A stretch of 64,000 nt of DNA from Sphingomonas sanxanigenens DSM 19645 = NX02 (GCF_000512205.2 NZ_CP006644.1:248001-312000); one strand, 5' to 3'. Positions 36,455 to 46,893 are shown, counted from the stretch's first letter. Notes: a model not told the origin generated them from the sequence alone. Made by a program: numbers and translations.

Positions 36455-36462
36455 CGCGGTCG
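36455..36462. repeat. right target-site duplication of the IS1-type element
   Basis: CGCGGTCG directly follows the right inverted repeat and is identical to 32865-32872. Confidence 0.85.
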
Positions 36463-36504
36463 GCATCTGATGACTGTTCTCTTTTTGTTCTCTAATATGA
36501 CCGG

Positions 36505-36924
36505 ATGCGACTCGGCCATGACCGGACGATCTTCCTTGCGTTGTGCGTGCTCGACGATGCCGCCGAACGGTGCCGGCGCGCGCCGGTGGCGCCGACGCTT
36601 GCGCTCCGCCTCGCGCTCGCCTGCCTGCATGCCGCAAGCGATGGTGATCGCGGGATGCATGATCGCTTCTGGCGGGTCGTGTGCGGGCGGGATCGGCCGA
36701 CCGCGGATCACAGGCGGGGGCAGCAGCGCTGGAACGCCGCGCGCGGGCTGATGGCGCATATCGCCGCCCGCGCCGGGCTCAAGCCCACCGCGGCGCTGTT
36801 CGTAAGGATCGGCCGCGCCCGCCGCGTGCCACCGCGGACGGGGCCGGCCGGCGTCGGGCGCGCGGCAGCGGCGAATGCGGCCGAAGATGACGAGCGGCAG
36901 CGAGAAAGATGGTGCGCGATATAG
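36505..36924 (+). CDS. hypothetical protein, 139 residues
   Basis: Soluble Arg/Ala-rich protein: RTIFLALCVLDDAAERCRRA, PVAPTLALRLALACLHAASD, then HDRFWRVVCG. The first 100 residues look like a genuine small helical domain of the kind found as conserved hypotheticals in sphingomonads; the C-terminus is low-complexity. An alternative frame (36470-36751) overlaps it and is less protein-like. It is convergent with the next gene, 2 bases apart. Confidence 0.5.
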   Translation: MRLGHDRTIFLALCVLDDAAERCRRAPVAPTLALRLALACLHAASDGDRGMHDRFWRVVCGRDRPTADHRRGQQRWNAARGLMAHIAARAGLKPTAALFVRIGRARRVPPRTGPAGVGRAAAANAAEDDERQRERWCAI

Positions 36925-36926
36925 GG

Positions 36927-37229
36927 TCAGGCGCGCCAGTCGCCGAGCGAGAGCCGGGTCGGCAGAATGCCGATCTCCGTCCGGCCGGCACCGTCGCCAT
37001 CGGACCGCGCGGCCAGTTCGCGTATGCCGCGATCGTCATATTCCTCGATATGGCCGGGGACGTCGACGCGGATCAGAAGCCCGCGCTGGCGGTCACGCGG
37101 CATCTCGATCACGGTCGCGACCAGCGCCTCCAGGGTGTCGCGGGCGACCAGCCTCGCCTCCGGTTCAGGCACGCCCTGGCGCGAGACCCGCATCAGGGTG
37201 GCGCGGGGGTCCCGGTGCAGGTCGCGCAT
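36927..37229 (-). CDS. hypothetical protein, 100 residues
   Basis: Small soluble protein with no signal or membrane segment. It contains LVARDTLEALVATVIEMPRD and RGLLIRVDVPGHIEEYDDRG, a mix of helix and strand suggesting a compact alpha/beta fold. It lies just ahead of the kinase-regulator pair on the same strand but downstream of them, together with the DUF3008-type gene. I do not recognise the family. Confidence 0.5.
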   Translation of the reverse strand: MRDLHRDPRATLMRVSRQGVPEPEARLVARDTLEALVATVIEMPRDRQRGLLIRVDVPGHIEEYDDRGIRELAARSDGDGAGRTEIGILPTRLSLGDWRA

Positions 37230-37244
37230 GGCCGGTCTCCGCGG

Positions 37245-37430
37245 TCAGTCCTTGACGTGCTCGGGCTTCCCCTTGCGTTTCGTCTCCGCGAACTCTTCGA
37301 GCTGCTGCTCGCTCATCGACTTTTCCATCTCGCGGGATGCGCCCTTGAGCTTGCTTTTGGGCGTGTCGCCCCGCTTGGCGGACAATGCGGCACCCGCCGC
37401 CTTTTGCTGCGCCGCTGACTTGGCCGGCAT
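37245..37430 (-). CDS. DUF3008 family small basic protein
   Basis: 61-residue protein beginning MPAKSAAQQKAAGAALSAKR and containing KSKLKGASREMEKSMSEQQL and EEFAETKRKG, the complete DUF3008 pattern. Members are very common in alphaproteobacteria, are predicted to be small basic helical proteins, and have no established role that I know. It lies 110 bases downstream of the histidine kinase on the same strand. Confidence 0.85.
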   Translation of the reverse strand: MPAKSAAQQKAAGAALSAKRGDTPKSKLKGASREMEKSMSEQQLEEFAETKRKGKPEHVKD

Positions 37431-37540
37431 GAGATCCTCCAGGCTGTCGCCATCGATGCAGGAACAACGGACGAGCCGGGCCGCGTCTCCCGCGCGCGCC
37501 CGTCATTCCGTCGATGATTCGGAACGGCCGGCCGATATGG

Positions 37541-38855
37541 TCACAATCGAATGACGATGGTCGCACCCGTGGCCTCGGCATCGATGTCGATCGTGCCGCC
37601 ATGCGCGACGACGATCTGGCGGGCGAGGTTGAGGCCGATGCCGCTGCCCGACCGGCGCGTGGTGAAGAAGGGCAGGAACACATCCTCGCGCAGCGCTTCG
37701 GGGATGCCGGGCCCGTTGTCGGCGACGCTGATCACCACATCGTGCCGCGCATCCCCGGCGATGCGCAGCACGACCGCCGGGTCGGCGCGATGCTCGCCTG
37801 CGGCCTGCGCGGCGTTGCGCAGCAGGTTGATCAGCACCTGCGTCATCAGGTCGAGGTCGGCATGGATCATCAGATCCTCGGGCACGACGGTGCGGGTGAG
37901 CGGCAGGTTCGGCCATTCGGCGGCGATCAGCCGCACCAGTTCCTCCGCCCAGTCGCGCGCAGCGAAGCGCTGCCGCTTCACCTCGGGCGGCTGCGCCACC
38001 GCGCGATAGCCCTGCACGAACTCGGTCAGGCCATGCGCGCGGCGCGCCAGCGTGGTGATCGCGGCGCGCGCATCGTCCAGCGTCGCCGCGTCGCCGGGTT
38101 CGAGCGTGTCGATCAGCATCGATGCAGTGGCGGCGAGCGACGTCACCGGCGTCAGCGAATTGAGGATCTCGTGCGTCAGCACGCGCACCAGATCCGACTG
38201 CGCGGCCATTTCCACCGCATCGAACGCGCCCTCGGCGGGCTGCACCGTGACCGCGCGCAGCGCGACGCCGAGCCGCGAAACCTCCGCGGTGCGCACGATC
38301 GCGCGCTGCTGGCGGCCTTCCAGCCGCAGCACCAGCGTTTCCTCCGACGTACCGGTGCCGCCGAGCCGGCGCGCAAAGGTGGCGCCGTAGCGGCGATAAT
38401 CGTCGATCGTGGTGGCATCGTCATGCCCGAACAGCCGGCGCGCGGCCTTGTTCTGCTGCTCGACCGAACCCGAGGCGTGGACGACGAGCAACGCCACCGG
38501 CACGTCGTCGAGCAGCGCCTGCAGGAAGCGGAGTTCGTCGGCATCGGCCAGCTTTTCGGCGCGCAGGCGGCCGAGCGCGGCGTCGAACGCCGTCGCCACT
38601 TCGGCGAAACTGCGGCCGCCGGTGCCGTCGAAGCGCATCGCCACGTCGCCCGCCGCGAGCGATTCGACGAAGCGCGCGAGTTGCCGGTTGGTGCGCGTCA
38701 CATGGTTCCACAGCCACAGCATCGCGCCTGCGACGAGCCCCGCGGCGACGATCCGCGCGGCGCCGAGCCCGGCGACCTCGAGGCTGGCGGAGAACAGCAG
38801 GATGGCGAGCGCGAGCGCGACCACGCGCAGCGCCAGCGCCGCGGCGAAGCGGCGG

Positions 38856-38866
<11 letters not shown>
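37541..38866 (-). CDS. sensor histidine kinase of a sigma-54 two-component system
   Basis: Membrane kinase of 441 residues. Two helices (about 9-55) are followed by a HAMP-like stretch, a PAS-like region (FLQALLDDVPVALLVVHASG), the dimerisation helix with phospho-His in LTHEILNSLTPVTSL (about residue 229), N-box NLLRNAAQAAG, G1 VADNGPGIPE and G2 GSGIGLNLARQIV. The short loop between helices means it probably senses a membrane signal rather than a periplasmic ligand. Its start overlaps the regulator stop by 11 bases, so the two are co-translated. It belongs to the NtrY/NtrB-like group. Confidence 0.9.
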
Positions 38867-40319
<1,453 letters not shown>

Positions 40320-40338
40320 GTCGTCCCTTCTCGTACGG

Positions 40339-40354
40339 TGTGCGGAAACGGACA
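40339..40354 (+). promoter_or_regulatory. enhancer-type site near the regulator gene
   Basis: TGTGCGGAAACGGACA fits the 6-4-6 inverted repeat of the regulon and lies 20 bases before the regulator gene and 32 bases before the sigma-54 promoter at 40386. It could serve both directions. Confidence 0.55.
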
Positions 40355-40385
40355 ATCAAAATACGTGCCAAGTGGCCAAGCCCAT

Positions 40386-40402
40386 CTGGCACGCTTCCTG
40401 CG
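40386..40402 (+). promoter_or_regulatory. sigma-54 promoter P1 of the exporter locus
   Basis: CTGGCACGCTTCCTGCG has the -24 GG and -12 GC at the exact sigma-54 spacing. The predicted start near 40413 is 25 bases before the small peptide gene at 40438. Confidence 0.72.
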
Positions 40403-40437
40403 TCTTCCCCGGCATGATCTCTTGGGAGGAGCGCATC

Positions 40438-40569
40438 ATGAGGATTCCCGTCGGCATCAGGACGATGACCGTCATCGCCCTGTTTCTCGCCTGCATCGCC
40501 GCGCCCACGCTGGCGCCGAGCCACGCCGTCGCCTGCGACGACGCTGCCCCCAAGGTGCCGCTGGCGTGA
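40438..40569 (+). CDS. small exported peptide at the head of the exporter locus
   Basis: 43-residue protein with a ribosome-binding site GGGAGGA 7 bases ahead. A basic start (MRIPVGIR) leads into a hydrophobic segment TMTVIALFLACIAAPTLAPS and an AHA/AxA-type signal-peptidase site, leaving a short tail with CDDAAPKVPLA. It has the same length, layout and sigma-54 control as the three tandem peptides at 29294-29753, though sequence similarity is slight. It may be a substrate, sensor or accessory of the ABC exporter encoded next. Confidence 0.6.
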   Translation: MRIPVGIRTMTVIALFLACIAAPTLAPSHAVACDDAAPKVPLA

Positions 40570-40623
40570 CCGGAAACGGCCAGCGACTGTTCGCGAACGG
40601 ACAATGCTGTCCGGAAACGGACG
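40567..40623 (+). promoter_or_regulatory. three helically phased enhancer-type sites
   Basis: TGACCGGAAACGGCCA (40567-40582), TGTTCGCGAACGGACA (40588-40603) and TGTCCGGAAACGGACG (40608-40623) are 6-4-6 inverted repeats spaced 21 and 20 bases, two helical turns, so regulator dimers would line up on one face. They stand 75-115 bases upstream of the start predicted for promoter P2. Confidence 0.7.
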
Positions 40624-40662
40624 GTCGCTTTGCGCGAATCCGGGCATATGCCTCGCCATCGA

Positions 40663-40679
40663 CTGGCACGGTGTTTGCG
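40663..40679 (+). promoter_or_regulatory. sigma-54 promoter P2 of the exporter operon
   Basis: CTGGCACGGTGTTTGCG fits TGGCACG-N4-TTGC exactly. The predicted start is near 40690, only a base before an ATG of the adaptor gene. Confidence 0.75.
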
Positions 40680-40690
40680 TCATGAACGAT

Positions 40691-42001
40691 ATGAGCGTCA
40701 TTCGTATCACCCAGGAGCAGAAGCTGGACCGTCCGCAAAGCGGCAGCGGCATGGATCGCGTCGTCGCGAGGCGGGGTATTCCCCTTAACCTCCGCATCGC
40801 CGTCGCCGGGGTTGCGGCGATCCTCGTGCTGGCCGCGATCTGGTGGCTGATGCCGCGCACGGGCAGCCAGACGATCGCCGCCGACCGGGTGAAAATCTCC
40901 ACCGTCTCGCGCGGGACGTTCGAGGATTTCATCCCGCTGCGTGCGCGGGTGACGCCGCTCGTCACCGTCTATCTCGATGCGATCGAGGGCGGGCGCGTCG
41001 AGAAGGTGCTGGTCGAGGATGGCGCCACCGTCGCCGCCGGCCAGCCGATCGCGATGCTCTCCAATGCCGAGCTGCAGCTTTCGGTGCTCGCCCGGCAGAC
41101 CGAGGTGACGCAGCAGCTCAACACGATGCGCAGCCAGGAACTGGCGCTGGCGCAGTCGCGCGTCACCAACGAGCGCACGCTGCTCGAAGCCGAGACCGAT
41201 CGCCGCAAGGCCGAACGCCAGCACGACCGCGAGGCGGCGCTGATCGGCCGGGGCTTCGTGAGCAAGCGCCAGTTCGCCGACACGCAGGACGATCGCGACT
41301 ATCAGCGCCGCCGCGTCGCCGTGCTCCGCAACGGCCAGGCCACCGACGAACGGCTGCAGGCGAGCCAGCTCGCGCAGCTCCGCTCCGCCGCGCAGTCGCT
41401 CGAATCGAGCCTCACCCTCGCGCGGGCCAACCTCGATGCGCTCAACCTGCGCGCGCCGGTGGCGGGCGGCCTCTCGGGCTTCTCGATCCAGGTCGGCCAG
41501 TCGCTGTCGCGCGGCGAGCGGATCGGCCAGATCGACAGCCCCGGCCGCAACAAGCTGGTCGCCGGGATCGACGAATTCTATCTCGGCCGCGTCCAGGTGA
41601 ACCAGGCGGCGGTGCTCGAACGCGGCGGCAAGACGTTCCGCGCGCGGGTCACCAAGATCTATCCGCAGGTGCAGAACGGCCAGTTCACCGTCGACCTGCA
41701 GTTCATCGGCCCCGAGCCGGCCGATCTCCAGCGCGGCCAGACCTTGCAGGCGCGGCTGACGCTGGGCGATCCCGCGCCGGCGCTGCTGGTGCCCAACGGC
41801 GCCTTCTATGGCGAGACCGGCGGCAACTGGATCTTCGTCGCCACGCCCGAAGGCACCAGCGCGGTCAAGCGCCCGGTGCGGATGGGCCGGCGCAATTCCG
41901 AAGTGATCGAGGTGCTGGAGGGCCTGGAGGCCGGCGAGCGCGTGATCACATCCCCCTACACCGGATTTGCCGACAAGGATCGGCTGGACCTGACACGATG
42001 A
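40691..42001 (+). CDS. HlyD/MacA-like periplasmic adaptor of an ABC exporter
   Basis: Membrane-fusion protein of about 436 residues linking an inner-membrane ABC pump to the outer membrane. One N-terminal helix (IAVAGVAAILVLAAIWWLMP) is followed by a biotinyl-lipoyl half (EGGRVEKVLVEDGATVAAGQ), a long coiled-coil hairpin (about 110-240), the second half-motif APVAGGLSGFSIQVGQSLSR and beta-barrel domains. The start is uncertain: P2 would begin transcription at about 40690, which excludes the ATG at 40682 and makes 40691 nearly leaderless, while 40751 (MDRVVARRG) gives a 61-base leader but no clear ribosome-binding site. The stop overlaps an ATG of the ATPase gene. Confidence 0.87.
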   Translation: MSVIRITQEQKLDRPQSGSGMDRVVARRGIPLNLRIAVAGVAAILVLAAIWWLMPRTGSQTIAADRVKISTVSRGTFEDFIPLRARVTPLVTVYLDAIEGGRVEKVLVEDGATVAAGQPIAMLSNAELQLSVLARQTEVTQQLNTMRSQELALAQSRVTNERTLLEAETDRRKAERQHDREAALIGRGFVSKRQFADTQDDRDYQRRRVAVLRNGQATDERLQASQLAQLRSAAQSLESSLTLARANLDALNLRAPVAGGLSGFSIQVGQSLSRGERIGQIDSPGRNKLVAGIDEFYLGRVQVNQAAVLERGGKTFRARVTKIYPQVQNGQFTVDLQFIGPEPADLQRGQTLQARLTLGDPAPALLVPNGAFYGETGGNWIFVATPEGTSAVKRPVRMGRRNSEVIEVLEGLEAGERVITSPYTGFADKDRLDLTR

Positions 42002-42015
42002 AAGGCAAGGAGCAT

Positions 42016-42711
42016 ATGACCGGAACCCCGCTGCTGCACATGCGCGCACTGAGCCGCGTCTACCGCACCGACACGATCGAGACGGTGGCGCTCGACGCGA
42101 TCGACCTCGACATCGCCGAGGGCGAGTTCGTGGCGATCATGGGCCCCTCCGGCTGCGGCAAATCGACATTGCTCAACCTCGTCGGGCTGCTCGATAGCCC
42201 GAGCTCGGGCAGCTATATGTTCGACGGGCGCGAGGTGGCGGGGCTCTCCGAGGCGGAGCTGGCGTCGGTGCGCAAGGCCGGCATCGGCTTCATCTTCCAG
42301 AGCTTCAACCTGATCGACGAGCTGACGGTGCGCGAGAATGTGGAGCTTGCGCTGCTCTATCACGACGTGCCCGCCGCCGAACGCCGCCGCCGCACCGACG
42401 AGGTGATGGACCGCGTCGGCATCGCCCACCGCGCGCGCCACCGGCCGACGCAGCTTTCGGGCGGCCAGCAGCAGCGCGTCGCCGTCGCCCGTGCGCTGGT
42501 CGCCAGCCCGCGGCTGATCCTGGCGGACGAGCCGACCGGCAACCTCGACACCAGCCATGGCGACGAGGTGATGAACATGCTGAAGGGCCTGAACGCCGAA
42601 GGCGCGACGATCGTGATGGTCACCCACTCACCCGCGCATGCCGACTATGCCAGCCGCGTCGTCAACATGCTCGACGGCCGCGTGCTCCAGGAACGGCGCC
42701 GCGCGGCGTAA
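42016..42711 (+). CDS. ABC exporter ATPase, MacB/LolD type
   Basis: Cytoplasmic ATPase subunit of 231 residues. Walker A GPSGCGKST (about residue 45), Q-loop FIFQSFNLIDELTVRENVEL, signature LSGGQQQRVAVARAL, Walker B LILADEPTGNLD and switch His in VMVTHSPAHADYA are all present, the pattern of ATPases that power FtsX/MacB-type mechanotransmission pumps. AAGGAG stands 3 bases before 42016; the ATG at 41998, overlapping the adaptor stop, is the alternative start. It pairs with the permease that begins 19 bases downstream. Confidence 0.92.
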   Translation: MTGTPLLHMRALSRVYRTDTIETVALDAIDLDIAEGEFVAIMGPSGCGKSTLLNLVGLLDSPSSGSYMFDGREVAGLSEAELASVRKAGIGFIFQSFNLIDELTVRENVELALLYHDVPAAERRRRTDEVMDRVGIAHRARHRPTQLSGGQQQRVAVARALVASPRLILADEPTGNLDTSHGDEVMNMLKGLNAEGATIVMVTHSPAHADYASRVVNMLDGRVLQERRRAA

Positions 42712-42730
42712 GGGGAAGGGGATCACCACC

Positions 42731-45250
42731 ATGTGGCGCAACTATCTGACGGTCGGTATCCGCGCGCTGGCGAAGAACCGCACCTATGCCTTCATCAACA
42801 TCTTCGGCCTCGCGCTCGGCATCGCCGCGTGCCTGCTGATCCTCACCTTCGTCCGCTACGAATTCAGCTATGACAGCTGGCTGGAGGATGCCGACCGCAC
42901 CTTCCAGGTCCAGAGCTTCTATGAGGCGACGCCGCAGGGCGGCGAGGCGTTCGAGCTGCAGATCACCAGCTATCCGGCGGGGCAGGCGCTCAAGAAGGAT
43001 TTCCCGCAGATCGAGACGTTGGTCTACCTGACCTCGCCGCCGATGACGGTGGTTCAGGATGGCAAGCCGAGCAAGGTCAGCAACGGCATCTATGCCGACG
43101 GCAACCTCTTCGACGTGATCCGCGTGCCGTTCGTCCGCGGGGATCGGGCGACCGCGCTCGATCGCCAGGACGCGGTGGCGCTCAGCGAGGCGGAAGCCAT
43201 CAGGCGCTTCGGCACGGCGGACCCGATCGGCAAGACGCTGACGATCACCACCGGCAAGTTGACGCAGGATTATCGCGTCACCGGCGTGTTCCGCGACCTG
43301 CCCAAGAACACGCACATGGCGATGGAGCTGGTCGCGCGCGTCGATATCCCGACGCTGTTCGGCGATCGCCATTTCATGCTGACCTCGTGGAACAGCCAGG
43401 GCGGGCAGGTCTATTTCCGGCTCAAGCCCGGCGCCGATATCGGCGCTATCACGCGCGGCCTGCCGGCCTGGGAAAAGCGCAACATTCCCGACGACGTCTC
43501 CGATTCCAGCCGCTCCAACCCGGCCGACTATCAGCATTGGGAGATGACCAATGTGCGCGACATTCACCTCGGCCGCGCGCAGGACGCCGCCGAAAAGCCG
43601 GGCAGCGACAAGCGCACGGTGCTGACCTTCGCGATCATCGCGATGCTGATCCTGGGCATGGCCTGCGTCAACTTCACCAACCTCGCCACCGCGCGCGCCT
43701 CCCAGCGGGCCCGCGAGGTCGCGCTGCGCAAGGTGCTGGGGGCGACGCGCGCGCAGCTCATCACCCAGTTCATCGGGGAATCGATGATCGTGGCGATCAT
43801 CGCGATGCTGATCGGCCTCGCGCTCGTCGAGATCACGCTGCCGGGCCTCAACGCCTTCCTCGACGCCGACATGACCATATCCTATCTCGGCCTGCACGGC
43901 CTGCTGCTGCCGGTGATCGGGCTGACCATCCTCGTCGGCCTCGCCGGCGGGCTCTATCCGGCCTTCTATCTCTCGCGCTTCCAGCCGGCGCAGGTGCTCA
44001 AGGCCAACAAGTCGGCCGCGGACGCGCAGGGGTCCGGCCGGTTGCGCAACCTGTTGGTCGTCGCGCAATTCGCGATCTCGATCGCGCTGATCATCTGCAC
44101 GGCGGTGGTCTACGGCCAGACGATCTACGCCCGCACCGTCGATGCCGGTTACAAGCGCGACGGGCTGCTGCAGATCGCGGCGCTGTCGACGCCGCAGGCG
44201 CAGGCGGTGGGCGAGGCGCTGGTGCAGGAGATGCGCAACATCGAGGGCGTGTCCGCCGTCGGCCGCGGCACGATCGCGCTCAACAGCGGCAACAACAATA
44301 TCACCTCGGTGCGCCGCGCGGGCACCAGCGGCGAACAGCGCGTGGCGCTGGGCATCTATGCGATGGATGCCGGCTTCATCCCGTCGCTGGGCGGGCGGCT
44401 GATCGCCGGCCGCAACTTCTCCGCCAGCCAGCCGATGGACGACGCCACCCTGCCGACCCCGAGCACGCCGGAGGCGGAGCGGGCGCTGATGCAGCGCGGG
44501 ATCAACGCCGTCATCTCCGAAGCGGCGGTGACGCGGCTGGGCTATGACAGCCCGCAGGCCGCGATCGGCAAGCAATTGCTGGTCGCCTTCTCGCCCGGCG
44601 ATACCGACCTCGGCAACACGCCCGCGACGATCGTCGGCGTCGTCGGCGACGTGCGCTACCGCAGCGTCCGCGATCCGCTCCAGCCGATCATCTATTATCA
44701 TCGCACCAGCGGCTATTCGGACATGCTGGTGCGCTTCAGCGGCATCTCGCCCGCGACGATGAACGCGCGCGCGGAGGCGGTGTGGCAGCGGCTGGTGCCC
44801 GAGATTCCCTATTCGGCCCGCCTCGTCGACGACATCGTCAACGACATGTATGTCGCCGACGAGAAGCGCGCGCAGCTGTTCGGCATGTTCGCGATCCTCG
44901 CCGTGGTGATCGGCTGCCTCGGCCTGTTCGGCCTCGCCGCCTTCACCGCGGAGCGGCGCACCAAGGAAATCGGCATCCGCAAGGTGCTGGGCGCGAAGAC
45001 GATCGACATCGTCCGCCTGCTGGTGTGGCAGTTCACCCGGCCCGTCCTGATCGCCAACCTCATCGCCTGGCCGATCGCCTGGTGGGTGATGCGGGATTGG
45101 CTCAACGGGTTCGACATGCGCATCGGGCTGGGGCCGGCGCCCTTCCTGACCGCAGGGCTGCTCGCGCTGGTGATCGCGGTGCTGACGATCTCCGCCCATG
45201 CCTGGCGGGTGGCGCGCACCAACCCCGTCCACGCGCTGCGCTACGAATAG
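42731..45250 (+). CDS. long FtsX/MacB-type ABC permease
   Basis: Inner-membrane permease of 839 residues, about twice the length of MacB membrane regions because the unit is duplicated. An N-terminal helix (YAFINIFGLALGIAACLLIL) and a periplasmic core domain are followed by a three-helix FtsX block (about 300-430, with NFTNLATARASQRAREVALR and KVLGATRAQL), a second periplasmic domain (about 470-700) and a second FtsX block (RRTKEIGIRKVLGAKTIDIV). Such pumps do not carry substrates through the membrane but push periplasmic ones outward or move lipoproteins. The operon lacks an outer-membrane TolC partner. A GC-rich hairpin follows. Confidence 0.9.
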   Translation: MWRNYLTVGIRALAKNRTYAFINIFGLALGIAACLLILTFVRYEFSYDSWLEDADRTFQVQSFYEATPQGGEAFELQITSYPAGQALKKDFPQIETLVYLTSPPMTVVQDGKPSKVSNGIYADGNLFDVIRVPFVRGDRATALDRQDAVALSEAEAIRRFGTADPIGKTLTITTGKLTQDYRVTGVFRDLPKNTHMAMELVARVDIPTLFGDRHFMLTSWNSQGGQVYFRLKPGADIGAITRGLPAWEKRNIPDDVSDSSRSNPADYQHWEMTNVRDIHLGRAQDAAEKPGSDKRTVLTFAIIAMLILGMACVNFTNLATARASQRAREVALRKVLGATRAQLITQFIGESMIVAIIAMLIGLALVEITLPGLNAFLDADMTISYLGLHGLLLPVIGLTILVGLAGGLYPAFYLSRFQPAQVLKANKSAADAQGSGRLRNLLVVAQFAISIALIICTAVVYGQTIYARTVDAGYKRDGLLQIAALSTPQAQAVGEALVQEMRNIEGVSAVGRGTIALNSGNNNITSVRRAGTSGEQRVALGIYAMDAGFIPSLGGRLIAGRNFSASQPMDDATLPTPSTPEAERALMQRGINAVISEAAVTRLGYDSPQAAIGKQLLVAFSPGDTDLGNTPATIVGVVGDVRYRSVRDPLQPIIYYHRTSGYSDMLVRFSGISPATMNARAEAVWQRLVPEIPYSARLVDDIVNDMYVADEKRAQLFGMFAILAVVIGCLGLFGLAAFTAERRTKEIGIRKVLGAKTIDIVRLLVWQFTRPVLIANLIAWPIAWWVMRDWLNGFDMRIGLGPAPFLTAGLLALVIAVLTISAHAWRVARTNPVHALRYE

Positions 45251-45252
45251 CG

Positions 45253-45301
45253 CCGGCACCGCCGCTTGCCGCCGGGTTCGGGCGGCCGGCGGCGGTGCCG
45301 G
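45253..45301 (+). terminator. GC-rich hairpin after the exporter operon
   Basis: CCGGCACCGCCGC (45253-45265) and GCGGCGGTGCCGG (45289-45301) form a perfect 13-bp stem enclosing a smaller GCCGCC/GGGCGGC stem. It begins 2 bases after the permease stop. No T-run follows, so termination is likely but not certain. Confidence 0.5.
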
Positions 45302-45417
45302 TGCGCGCCGCGCGCATTCCGGTTTGTGCCGCCACTCGCTTGATCCAGATCGCGCAGGCGCGCAAAGCTGCCGCCCTCGCCGTGCCGTCGCGGCCGGTTG
45401 TGATGAGGCGTAGACAG

Positions 45418-46893
45418 ATGGGCGATCCGGTCGAGGTTGAGCTGAAGCTCGAATTCAGCGCCGGCGGCGACGCCGCGCTGCGTGCCGCCGAGGAACTGGG
45501 CGCCGCGGACGATGCCGCGGAGCGCCATCTCGTCGCCACCTATTTCGACACGCCCGCCGCCGACCTCGAACGGGCAGGGCTCAGCCTGCGCATCCGCCGC
45601 GACGGCCGCCGCCACATCCAGACGCTGAAGGCGGGCGGCAAGGCGGCGGGGCTGTTCGTCCGCCCCGAATGGGATCTGCCGGTGCGCGGCTGGACGCCGG
45701 TGCTCGACGATCCCGGCTCGCCCTTTGCGGCCATGCTCGATCCCGCCTGGATCGAGCGGATCGGGCCGGCCTTCACCACCGACGTCCACCGCCATCGCCG
45801 TCGCTTCGGCTTCGACGGCGCGCGGATCGAATGCGCGATCGATACCGGCAGGGTCGATAGCGGTGCGCACAGCGATACCGTCGCCGAGCTGGAGCTGGAG
45901 CTGCTCGACGGCGACGCGGCAGCGCTGTTCGCGCTCGCCCGCGCGCTGGATCGCCACGCGCCGCTGCGCCTCGGCGTGCTGTCCAAGGCGGAGCGCGGCT
46001 ATCGCCTGCTCGATCTTGCCGCGGGCGCGGGCGCCGCGGTGCGCGGGGAGCCGATCCGGCTGGGTGCCGAAACCGATGCGCGGGGCGCGTTCGCCGCGAT
46101 CCTGACGGCCTGCCTTCGCCATTATCGGCTGAACGAGGCGCTGATCCTCGCCGCCGATGGCGATGAACTCATCCACCAGGCGCGCGTGGCGCTCCGCCGG
46201 CTGCGCTCCGCCTTCACGCTGTTCAAGCCGCTGTTCGGCGACGACGCCGATGCCGCCCGGTTGCGCGGGGAATTGCGCTGGCTGGCCGGCGAACTGGGCA
46301 GCGTGCGCGACATCGATGTGCTGATTCCGCGGGTCGACGCCGCTGCGCAGGCGCTGCTCCGCGCCGAACGCGCGCGCCGCTTCTCCGGATTGCGCGCCGC
46401 GCTCGATCTGTCCCGCGCACGCGCGCTGCCGCTCGACCTCGTCGAATGGATGGCGCTGGGCCGGTGGCGGGATGCGGCCGAACTGCAGGCGGTTCAGCAC
46501 GCACCGGCCCGCGAATTCGCGGAAGCCGTGTTGGCGAAGCGGTTCCGCAGCGTGCGCCGCAAGGGCCGGGATCTCGTCGGGCTGGACGACGAGCATCGCC
46601 ATCGCGTGCGGATCGATGCGAAGAAGCTGCGCTATGCCGCCGACTTCTTCGCGTCCTGCTTCGGCGGGGACGAGGCGGCGGCACAGCGCCACGCCGCGTT
46701 CGTGAAGGCGCTGGCGCGGCTGCAGGACAAGCTTGGCGAACTCAACGACGTGGCGATGGGCGCCGAATTGCTCGCCGGCCTGGGGATCACCGCGACGCTG
46801 GCACCGGAAGGCGCCCCGCGGGACAAGGTGCTGGGCAAGGCGGCCAAGGCGTTCGATCGGCTTATCGACACGCCGCGCTTCTGGAAGGACTGA
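45418..46893 (+). CDS. CYTH and CHAD domain protein (polyphosphate-related)
   Basis: 491-residue cytoplasmic protein. The CYTH domain (about 1-200) begins VEVELKLEFS, the ExExK motif of triphosphate-tunnel enzymes, and includes RHLVATYFDTP and LSLRIRRDG. The CHAD domain (about 220-490) is helical with conserved His and basic residues (LIHQARVALRRLRSAFTLFK, GSVRDIDVLIP, HRVRIDAKKLRYAADFF, LQDKLGELNDVAMG) that bind polyphosphate. The product is likely an inorganic triphosphatase targeted to polyphosphate. It is convergent with the guanine deaminase gene, overlapping it by 32 bases. Confidence 0.9.
   Translation: MGDPVEVELKLEFSAGGDAALRAAEELGAADDAAERHLVATYFDTPAADLERAGLSLRIRRDGRRHIQTLKAGGKAAGLFVRPEWDLPVRGWTPVLDDPGSPFAAMLDPAWIERIGPAFTTDVHRHRRRFGFDGARIECAIDTGRVDSGAHSDTVAELELELLDGDAAALFALARALDRHAPLRLGVLSKAERGYRLLDLAAGAGAAVRGEPIRLGAETDARGAFAAILTACLRHYRLNEALILAADGDELIHQARVALRRLRSAFTLFKPLFGDDADAARLRGELRWLAGELGSVRDIDVLIPRVDAAAQALLRAERARRFSGLRAALDLSRARALPLDLVEWMALGRWRDAAELQAVQHAPAREFAEAVLAKRFRSVRRKGRDLVGLDDEHRHRVRIDAKKLRYAADFFASCFGGDEAAAQRHAAFVKALARLQDKLGELNDVAMGAELLAGLGITATLAPEGAPRDKVLGKAAKAFDRLIDTPRFWKD

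Noticed and set aside
36470-36751. Alternative frame to the 139-residue hypothetical gene
   Set aside because: Composition is typical of an out-of-frame reading (Arg/Ser/Cys-rich), while the 36505 frame looks like a folded domain.
42662-45259. 865-codon open frame on the minus strand across the permease gene
   Set aside because: It is an antisense shadow of GC-rich codons; the plus frame gives a full FtsX-type permease with membrane segments.
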